DNA from: Schlegelella_A sp031360885
GTDB taxonomy: Bacteria; Pseudomonadota; Gammaproteobacteria; Burkholderiales; Burkholderiaceae_C
DNA length: 11,551 nucleotides
Assembly (NCBI GenBank): GCA_031360885.1
Contig: JANMCC010000313.1
Location: forward strand, 1 to 11,551
Direction of reading: 5' to 3'
The notes under the pieces were generated by a model that made no database searches, was not told where the DNA came from, and worked only from the letters and a program-made list of their open reading frames with translations. Shown piece by piece: positions 1 through 5,253 of this stretch. How positions within the stretch are numbered: position 1 is the first letter of the stretch; every line of letters starts with the position of its first letter. Both the position numbers and the translations under genes were made by a program.

Positions 1-1135
1 TGCGCTGCATCTCGTAGATCTGGTTGGCGAGCAGGAGCTTGCCGATGTTCGAGAACACCGCATCGGGCATCACCACCTTCGAGAGCGGATCCTCGGTCGC
101 GTAGACGCTGGCGGCGACGCCGCAGGCATAGAAGCCCTCGACGATCGAGATCAGCTGCACCATCTGCTCGCGCAGGTGCGTTTCCTTGCCGGGGTCGAAG
201 CCGTTCGCCTCGCACATCAGCGCCCCGGCGCCGATCAGGAGGTCGCCGAAGCCGGCACGGGCGGCGATGCAGGTGTGGCGAGGGTGGGTCGCGTAGCTGT
301 AGGTGAGCGCGCCGGAGTGCTGCCATTCGCCGGCGAGGAACACGCGCTCCCAGGGCACGAAGACCCGGTCGAAGACGAGCACCCCGGTCGACTGCCCGTA
401 CTTGTTGGAGAACAGCGCCGCCTTCTCGCCGGGCCGACCCGCCGGACGGGCGACGATCGTCAGGCCGTCGGCGTCGCAGGGCACGGCGCAGCAGACGGCG
501 AAGTCGGCGTCGGCCTCGCTCATGTTGCGGCACGGCATGACCAGGAACTCGTGCACGTAGGGCGCGCCGGTCACGATCGCCTTGGTGCCGGAGATGACGA
601 TGCCCTTCGCGGTCCGCTCGACGATGTGGACGTAGCTGTCGCGGTTGGCCTGCTCGTGCGGTCGCCTGCTGCGGTCGCCCTTGGCGTCGGTCATGGCGAT
701 GCCGACGCTCAGGTCGCGATCCTGGACGTCGTGCATGTAGGCCATGAAGCGCTCGCCGTAGCGCGGGCCGGTGTCGGCGTCGAGGTGCGCGGTCGCCATC
801 TGCAAGGCGCTGAAGGCGTCGTGCGCCAGGTAGCGCTGCGCGCAGCCCGTTTCCTGGCAGAGGATGCGCACCGCCTCGAGCTTGTTGAGCAGGTCGGCGC
901 TGCTGCTGTCGGTCTGCAGCATCCGGTTGACGGTCTTGCCGCTCGAGGCCTGCACGGCGCGCATCACCGGCGCCAGGTCCTCGCGCCGGGCATAGTCGTA
1001 GGTCACGCCCATGGCGTTGATGCCGGGCTGCAGCGACGGCGCATCGACCACGCTCTCGACCCGCTCGCCGTCGACCCAGACCCGCGGCTTGTAGCGGCGA
1101 AGCGATTCCCTGTAATCGGCGGCGTTCATCGACAT
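1..1135 (-). CDS. 4-hydroxybutyryl-CoA dehydratase-like / HpaB-family flavoprotein, C-terminus outside window
   Basis: The first 378 residues of a protein whose family is usually near 490 aa; the rest lies beyond the left edge. Seen: an acyl-CoA-dehydrogenase-like flavoprotein of the 4-hydroxyphenylacetate 3-hydroxylase (HpaB) superfamily. Blocks resembling 4-hydroxybutyryl-CoA dehydratase/vinylacetyl-CoA isomerase (AbfD) include MTDAKGDRS (148-156), ISGTKAIVTGAP (181-192) and VFDRVFVPWERVF (254-266). Known: AbfD dehydrates 4-hydroxybutyryl-CoA to crotonyl-CoA using FAD and a [4Fe-4S] cluster held by Cys99, Cys103, His292 and Cys299 (Clostridium numbering). Here only the first ligand seems kept (C98); the others align by eye with Y102, P285 and A292. 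Inference: FAD is probably retained and the cluster lost, so the reaction is uncertain. The ATG at 1135 has AGGACA upstream; ATG 1129 is an alternative. It diverges from the cysteine hydrolase. The family call is firm, the exact substrate is not. Confidence 0.85.
   Translation of the reverse strand, partial: MSMNAADYRESLRRYKPRVWVDGERVESVVDAPSLQPGINAMGVTYDYARREDLAPVMRAVQASSGKTVNRMLQTDSSSADLLNKLEAVRILCQETGCAQRYLAHDAFSALQMATAHLDADTGPRYGERFMAYMHDVQDRDLSVGIAMTDAKGDRSRRPHEQANRDSYVHIVERTAKGIVISGTKAIVTGAPYVHEFLVMPCRNMSEADADFAVCCAVPCDADGLTIVARPAGRPGEKAALFSNKYGQSTGVLVFDRVFVPWERVFLAGEWQHSGALTYSYATHPRHTCIAARAGFGDLLIGAGALMCEANGFDPGKETHLREQMVQLISIVEGFYACGVAASVYATEDPLSKVVMPDAVFSNIGKLLLANQIYEMQR
1089..1116 (+). 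promoter_or_regulatory. Candidate sigma70-type promoter for the cysteine hydrolase, inside the 5' end of the divergent gene
   Basis: TTGTAG (1089-1094), a 16-nt spacer, then TGTAAT (1111-1116), which matches TATAAT at five of six positions. Transcription would begin near 1123 and leave a leader of about 57 nt before the ATG at 1180. The gap between the two divergent genes is too short to hold a full promoter, so overlap with coding sequence is expected. The -35 match is poor. Confidence 0.3.
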
Positions 1136-1139
1136 GCGT

Positions 1140-1151
1140 TTGTCCTGACAA
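1140..1151. promoter_or_regulatory. 12-bp perfect inverted repeat, possible operator
   Basis: TTGTC-CT-GACAA is a perfect dyad and the most AT-rich spot of the 44-bp divergent intergenic gap. It overlaps the AGGACA ribosome-binding site of the minus-strand dehydratase-like gene and lies just downstream of the candidate promoter of the plus-strand hydrolase, so a bound regulator could affect both. No regulator gene is adjacent in the window. Arms of 5 bp could arise by chance. Confidence 0.25.
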
Positions 1152-1179
1152 TGGCGGGTCGCGCCGCCCCGGAGTGCTC

Positions 1180-1719
1180 ATGACCATTCTCTGCGATCCC
1201 GCCGACTGCACCCTGCTGATCATCGATCCGCAGGCGCGCCTGATGCCGGCGATCCACGATGCCGAGACCGTCATCCGGCGCTGCGTCCAGCTCGCCCTGG
1301 CGGCGCGCGAGCTCGGCATCCACGTCATCGGCACCGAGGAGAACCCCGACGGGCTCGGCCCGCTGGTGCCGGAGATCGCCGCCCTGTGCGACACCACGCT
1401 CTCCAAGTTCCACTTCTCGGCCACCGCGGAGGAAGGCTTCCTGTCGCGCCTGCCGCAGGGCCGCAACACCTACGTCGTCGCCGGCTGCGAGGCGCACGTC
1501 TGCGTCATGCAGACGGTGGCCGGCCTGATCGCCACCGGCCACCAGGTGAAATGGGTGGCCGACGCCGTCGGCTCGCGTCATCCGCACAACCGCCTGATCG
1601 CGACCGAGCGGGCGCGCAGCATCGGCGCCGACGTGGTGACGACCGAGATGGTGGTCTTCGAGTGGCTCGGCACCAGCGAGCACCCGAAGTTCAAGCAGCT
1701 CCTGCAGCTCCTGCGCTGA
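1180..1719 (+). CDS. Isochorismatase-like cysteine hydrolase
   Basis: 179 aa, a complete single-domain member of the isochorismatase-like cysteine hydrolase superfamily (YcaC/nicotinamidase-type fold). The expected triad is visible: Asp16 in LLIIDPQ, Lys76 in TLSKFHF and Cys108 in GCEAHVCVMQT. In the family Cys attacks an amide or related carbonyl carbon; isochorismatase proper lacks this Cys, so that reaction is unlikely. Substrate unknown. There is no signal peptide, so it should be cytoplasmic. The ATG at 1180 is chosen because GGAG (1171-1174) sits 5 nt upstream; a GTG at 1174 would overlap that site. The gene diverges from the dehydratase-like gene and converges on the acrylyl-CoA reductase-like gene, with 16 nt between stop codons and no convincing terminator. 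Confidence 0.9.
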   Translation: MTILCDPADCTLLIIDPQARLMPAIHDAETVIRRCVQLALAARELGIHVIGTEENPDGLGPLVPEIAALCDTTLSKFHFSATAEEGFLSRLPQGRNTYVVAGCEAHVCVMQTVAGLIATGHQVKWVADAVGSRHPHNRLIATERARSIGADVVTTEMVVFEWLGTSEHPKFKQLLQLLR

Positions 1720-1735
1720 AGCGCGGCGGCGAGGC

Positions 1736-2719
1736 TCAGGCGCCGATCGCGACGACGATCCGGCCGCGCACCTTGCCCGCCATCAGCGCCTCGGCTTTCT
1801 CGACCGCGCGCTCCAGCGGCACCTCCTCGGTGATCAGCTCGAGCGCGGCCGGATCGAGGTCGCGCGCCAGCCGCTCCCAGGCGGCGCGCCGCGCGGCGAT
1901 CGGCGCCATCACGCTGTCGATGCCGGCGAGCGTCACGCCGCGCAGGATGAAGGGCATCACCGTCGCCGGCAGGTCGTGGCCCTGCGCCAGGCCGCAAGCG
2001 GCGACAACGCCGCCGTAGCGCGTCTGCGCCAGCGCGTTCGCCAGCGTCTGGCTGCCGACGGCGTCGACCACCGCGCTCCAGCGCTCCTTCTGCAGCGGCT
2101 TGCCGGGCGCAGCGAGCTCCGCCCGGTCGACCACCTCGGCGGCGCCGAGCCGGCGCAGGTAGTCGGCCTGGTCGGGCTTGCCGCTCGAGGCGACGACGCG
2201 ATGGCCGAGGCGCGCGAGCAGCGCGATCGCGACGCTGCCGACGCCGCCGCTCGCGCCGGTGACGAGCACGCTGCCGTCGCCGGCGACGACGCCGTGGCGC
2301 TCGAGCGCGAGCACGCACAGCATCGCCGTGTAGCCGGCGGTGCCGATCGCCATCGCCTGGCGGGTCGTGAACGCCGCCGGCAGGCGGACCAGCCAGTCGC
2401 CCTTCAGGCTGGCGCGCTCGGCCAGGCAGCCCCAGCGCGTCTCGCCCAGGCCCCAGCCGTTGTGGACGAAGCGATCGCCCGGCTTCCAGTCGGCATGGGT
2501 GGATTCGAGCACCGTGCCGGCGCCGTCGATGCCGGCGACCATCGGCCAGGCGCGGACGACCGGGCTGCGGTTGGTGATCGCCAGGCCGTCCTTGAAGTTC
2601 AGGGTCGAGTGGGCGACCGTTGCCCGCACGTCGCCCTCGGGCAGCGCGCTTTCGTCGACCGGGCGGATGCCGGCACGAAACCCGCTTTCGTCCTTTTCGA
2701 GCAGCAGAGCCTTGAACAT
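1736..2719 (-). CDS. acuI: Acrylyl-CoA reductase-like NADPH oxidoreductase (AcuI/YhdH family, MDR superfamily)
   Basis: 327 aa, the usual length for the YhdH/AcuI branch of the zinc-free medium-chain dehydrogenase/reductases. Seen: an N-terminal GroES-like domain (about 1-125) with STLNFKDGLAI (38-48) and AGIDGAGTV (62-70); the nucleotide-binding glycine motif VTGASGGVGS (153-162) with a Ser-Ser-Gly-Lys segment (178-181) suited to NADPH phosphate; and the family block PFILRGVTLAGIDSV (256-270). No structural zinc cysteine cluster is present. Known: AcuI reduces acrylyl-CoA to propionyl-CoA with NADPH, detoxifying acrylate made in DMSP or 3-hydroxypropionate metabolism; some relatives are annotated only as quinone oxidoreductases. 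The ATG at 2719 is preceded by AGGA about 6 nt away. Family certain; the acrylyl-CoA substrate is inferred from family resemblance. Confidence 0.9.
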   Translation of the reverse strand: MFKALLLEKDESGFRAGIRPVDESALPEGDVRATVAHSTLNFKDGLAITNRSPVVRAWPMVAGIDGAGTVLESTHADWKPGDRFVHNGWGLGETRWGCLAERASLKGDWLVRLPAAFTTRQAMAIGTAGYTAMLCVLALERHGVVAGDGSVLVTGASGGVGSVAIALLARLGHRVVASSGKPDQADYLRRLGAAEVVDRAELAAPGKPLQKERWSAVVDAVGSQTLANALAQTRYGGVVAACGLAQGHDLPATVMPFILRGVTLAGIDSVMAPIAARRAAWERLARDLDPAALELITEEVPLERAVEKAEALMAGKVRGRIVVAIGA

Positions 2720-2814
2720 GGAGATCCTTTCGGGGGCTTGCGGTGAGGTCGGGAACGATAGCCGAGCCGGCCGCGAGCCACGGAATTACGCCGTGCAACG
2801 AGGCGTTTTCGAGG

Positions 2815-2844
2815 TTGACTGGGCCGCCGCGACTCGCCTATGCT
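2815..2844 (+). promoter_or_regulatory. Sigma70-like promoter for the NlpC/P60 gene
   Basis: TTGACT (2815-2820, five of six to consensus), an 18-nt spacer, then TATGCT (2839-2844, four of six). It sits in the 133-bp gap between the divergent reductase and peptidase genes. The expected start of transcription, about 7 nt past the -10 box, falls at 2851-2852, directly before the ATG at 2853, which has no Shine-Dalgarno sequence. This suggests a leaderless or nearly leaderless message. Confidence 0.55.
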
Positions 2845-2852
2845 GCGCCCCG

Positions 2853-3530
2853 ATGCGAACCCCTCCCCCGTGGCCACGCCGCCTTGCCTTCGGGCTGGCC
2901 CTGGCCGTGGCGATGGCGCTGACCGGCGGCACCGTCGCGGCCAATCCGGGCGAGAACGCCGATCCGGTCATGAAGCTGCTGGCCGACAAGGGCATCCTCG
3001 CCGCGGCCACGCCGGCGGCACCGGGCGCTCCGGCCGAGGTCGCGCCCGCCGCCCCGGCACCGGCCGAGCCCGGCATGATGCGCCGGGTCCAGGACCGCGC
3101 CTCCGACATGGTGGTCTCGGCGATGAACTTCATCGGCGTGCGCTACCGCCGCGGCGGCAACTCGGCAGAGACCGGCTTCGACTGCAGCGGCTTCACCCGC
3201 CACGTGTTCGAGCTGAGCCTCGGCCTGGTGCTGCCGCGCCGCGCCGACGAGCAGGCGGCCGCGCCCGGCCTGGTCGCCGTCCAGCGCAACGAGCTCAAGC
3301 CCGGCGATCTGGTGTTCTTCAACACCATGCGCAGCACCTTCTCGCACGTCGGCATCTACATCGGCGACAACCGCTTCATCCACGCACCCAGCCATGGCAA
3401 GGACGTGCGCACCGAGGACATGAGCTTCGCCTACTGGGCCAAGCGCTTCACCGGCGCGCGCCGGGCCGAGCTGCCCGCGCCGACCACCCAGGCCGCGCTC
3501 GACGCCCCGGCGGTGCCCGCCACGCATTGA
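2853..3530 (+). CDS. Secreted NlpC/P60-family peptidoglycan peptidase
   Basis: 225 aa. Seen: a signal peptide (1 to about 30) with an Arg-rich start, hydrophobic core LAFGLALAVAMAL (11-23) and a plausible cut after TVAA; an Ala/Pro-rich linker (about 50-73); then an NlpC/P60 domain (about 80-205). The catalytic Cys111 lies in GFDCSGF, His165 in SHVGIYIG, and the third residue is probably His177 in RFIHAPSHG. The Cys-to-His and His-to-His spacings are close to those of E. coli Spr/MepS. Known: such enzymes cut murein stem-peptide bonds in the periplasm during cell-wall growth. The signal peptide lacks an obvious lipobox Cys, so it is probably soluble rather than a lipoprotein. The ATG is chosen because it opens the signal peptide and follows a promoter directly; the open frame extends much further upstream but only antisense to the reductase gene. 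Confidence 0.92.
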   Translation: MRTPPPWPRRLAFGLALAVAMALTGGTVAANPGENADPVMKLLADKGILAAATPAAPGAPAEVAPAAPAPAEPGMMRRVQDRASDMVVSAMNFIGVRYRRGGNSAETGFDCSGFTRHVFELSLGLVLPRRADEQAAAPGLVAVQRNELKPGDLVFFNTMRSTFSHVGIYIGDNRFIHAPSHGKDVRTEDMSFAYWAKRFTGARRAELPAPTTQAALDAPAVPATH

Positions 3531-3536
3531 GCGCCA

Positions 3537-3564
3537 GGCCCGCGCCCCGATTGCGGGCCGGAGG
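3537..3564 (+). promoter_or_regulatory. Perfect hairpin abutting the moaA ribosome-binding site
   Basis: GGCCCGC (3537-3543) and GCGGGCC (3553-3559) form a perfect 7-bp stem with a 9-nt loop. GGAGG (3560-3564) follows at once, with no T run, so a classical intrinsic terminator is unlikely. The GGAGG is only 4 nt from an ATG at 3569 that opens a three-codon frame (Met-Asn-Gly-stop, 3569-3580), whose TGA overlaps the moaA ATG at 3577. The hairpin could limit read-through from the peptidase gene or modulate ribosome access. It is far too small to be the molybdenum-cofactor riboswitch. Confidence 0.4.
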
Positions 3565-3576
3565 CACAATGAACGG

Positions 3577-4695
3577 ATGACCGAAAGAGTCATCCCCCTC
3601 GCCGACCACCGCTACCTGGCGTCGCTGCCCGCCATTCCGGCCACGCTCGCGGCGCCGACCGGCGTGCTCCTCGACCGCCTGCAGCGGCCGCTGCACGACC
3701 TGCGCATCTCGGTCACCGATCGCTGCAACTTCCGCTGCAGCTACTGCATGCCGAAGGAAATCTTCGACAAGCAGTACGGCTTCCTGCCGCAGTCCTCGCT
3801 GCTGAGCTTCGAGGAGATCGCCCGCCTGGCGGCCCTGTTCGTCGCCCATGGCGTGCGCAAGATCCGCCTCACGGGCGGCGAGCCGCTGCTGCGCCGCGAC
3901 CTCGAACGGCTGGTCGCCCTGCTGGCCGAGCTGCGCACGGTGGAGGGCGATCCGCTCGACCTGACGCTGACGACCAACGGCTCGATCCTGGCGAAGAAGG
4001 CCGAGTCGCTGAAGCGCGCCGGGCTCGGCCGCATCACCGTCAGCCTCGACGCGCTCGACGACCGGATCTTCCGGCGCATGAACGACGCCGATTTCCCGGT
4101 CGCCGAGGTGCTGGCCGGCATCGACGCCGCCGAGCGTGCCTGCCTGGGCCCGATCAAGGTCAACATGGTCGTCAAGCGCGGCACCAACGACCAGGAGATC
4201 GTGCCGATGGCGCGCCACTTCCGCGGCCGCCATGTCGCGCTGCGCTTCATCGAGTACATGGACGTCGGCGAGACCAACGGCTGGCGCATGGACGACGTGC
4301 TGCCCTCGGCCGACGTGATTGCGCGCCTGGGCGAGGCGTTCGCGCTCGAGCCGGTGCCGGTCACGACCGTCGGCGAGACGGCGGAGCGATGGCGCTACGC
4401 CGAGGCCGGAGTCGCCGGCGAGATCGGCACGATCTCGAGCGTCACCAAGGCGTTCTGCCACGACTGCAACCGGGCGCGCCTGTCGACCGAAGGCAAGCTC
4501 TTCCTCTGCCTGTTCGCCAGCCGCGGCCACGACCTGCGCGGCCTGCTGCGCGGCGGCGCGAGCGACGCCGAAATCGCCGCGGCGATCGGCCTCGTCTGGC
4601 AAGGCCGCGACGACCGCTACTCCGAGCTGCGCGGCCGCGGCGATGCCGCCGGCACCGGCGAGCGCCGGGTCGAGATGCACTACATCGGCGGTTGA
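3577..4695 (+). CDS. moaA: GTP 3',8-cyclase MoaA (molybdenum cofactor synthesis)
   Basis: 372 aa radical-SAM enzyme. Known: MoaA turns GTP into 3',8-cyclo-7,8-dihydro-GTP, which MoaC converts to cyclic pyranopterin monophosphate, the first step to molybdopterin; it acts in the cytoplasm. Seen: the N-terminal [4Fe-4S] motif Cys50-x3-Cys54-x2-Cys57 in DRCNFRCSYCMPK; the SAM-binding GGEP at 100-103; TTNGSILA (132-139); the C-terminal substrate-side cluster motif Cys294-x2-Cys297-x13-Cys311 in FCHDCNRARLSTEG onward; and the C-terminal Gly-Gly (371-372) needed for catalysis. About 35 extra residues precede the core, as is common in betaproteobacterial MoaA. The GGAGG lies 12 nt from this ATG, rather far, so initiation may be helped by the overlapping mini-ORF. 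Other moa/moe genes are not in the window. Confidence 0.97.
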   Translation: MTERVIPLADHRYLASLPAIPATLAAPTGVLLDRLQRPLHDLRISVTDRCNFRCSYCMPKEIFDKQYGFLPQSSLLSFEEIARLAALFVAHGVRKIRLTGGEPLLRRDLERLVALLAELRTVEGDPLDLTLTTNGSILAKKAESLKRAGLGRITVSLDALDDRIFRRMNDADFPVAEVLAGIDAAERACLGPIKVNMVVKRGTNDQEIVPMARHFRGRHVALRFIEYMDVGETNGWRMDDVLPSADVIARLGEAFALEPVPVTTVGETAERWRYAEAGVAGEIGTISSVTKAFCHDCNRARLSTEGKLFLCLFASRGHDLRGLLRGGASDAEIAAAIGLVWQGRDDRYSELRGRGDAAGTGERRVEMHYIGG

Positions 4696-4697
4696 GC

Positions 4698-5243
4698 TTG
4701 GCGCCGCACGCGACCGGGGCTGAACGGGCGGTCGCCATCCGCCTGCTCGCAGCCGCCGACCTGCCGGCCTACAAGGACCTGCGCGACGACATGCTGCTCG
4801 CGCACCCCGAGGCCTTCACCTCCGACGCCACCGAGGAGCGCTCGAAGGAGCCGACCGACTACCTGCACCGCCTCGGCCTCGACCGGCGCGAGCGCGGCCA
4901 GTTCGTGCTCGGCGCGTGTGTCGGCGAGCGGCTCGTGGGCGCGATCGGCTGCGAGCGCGACCGGAGGAAGAAGGGCCGTCACGTCGGCCACATCGTCGGC
5001 ATGATGGTGCGGCCCGAGGCGCGCGGCCGCGGCGTCGGCCGGGCGCTGCTGCAGGGCCTGATCGGCGAGTCGCGGCGGATCGGCGGGCTGGAGATGTTGA
5101 CCCTCACCGTGACCGCCGGCAACGCCCACGCAGTAAGCCTCTACGAGAGCAGCGGCTTCACCGTCTACGGCAACCTGCGCCGGGCGATCCGCCTCGACAA
5201 CGGCCAGTACCACGACAAGCTGCACATGGTGCTGGCGCTGTGA
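4698..5243 (+). CDS. GNAT-family N-acetyltransferase (TTG start)
   Basis: 181 aa, one GNAT domain filling the protein. Seen: strand 1 AIRLLAAADL (13-22), the acetyl-CoA pyrophosphate loop RPEARGRGVGRALL (105-118) matching R/Q-x-x-G-x-G/A, and the C-terminal NAHAVSLYESSGF (142-154) typical of the fold. Known: such enzymes move an acetyl group from acetyl-CoA to an amine; the acceptor here is unknown. No ATG or GTG in frame would keep the first strand, so TTG 4698 is chosen, with GGCGG 6 nt upstream. TTG 4692 is also possible and would overlap the moaA stop. Either way moaA and this gene are almost certainly cotranscribed. The gene converges on ppsA with 10 nt between stops. Confidence 0.88.
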   Translation: MAPHATGAERAVAIRLLAAADLPAYKDLRDDMLLAHPEAFTSDATEERSKEPTDYLHRLGLDRRERGQFVLGACVGERLVGAIGCERDRRKKGRHVGHIVGMMVRPEARGRGVGRALLQGLIGESRRIGGLEMLTLTVTAGNAHAVSLYESSGFTVYGNLRRAIRLDNGQYHDKLHMVLAL

Positions 5244-5253
5244 GTCGCTCCGG

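Noticed and set aside
176..1183. 335-codon plus-strand frame at the left edge
   Set aside because: Shadow of the minus-strand dehydratase-like gene; composition is His/Val/Gly-rich and without motifs.
1713..1724. GCGC-TGAA-GCGC at the end of the cysteine hydrolase gene as a terminator
   Set aside because: A 4-bp stem over the stop codon without a T run is expected by chance in GC-rich DNA.
2340..2852. Upstream extension of the NlpC/P60 frame
   Set aside because: It runs antisense through the reductase gene; the signal peptide at 2853 and the promoter just before it mark the real start.
3537..3559. Molybdenum-cofactor riboswitch upstream of moaA
   Set aside because: The gap between the peptidase stop and moaA is only about 46 nt, far shorter than that riboswitch, and only one simple stem is present.
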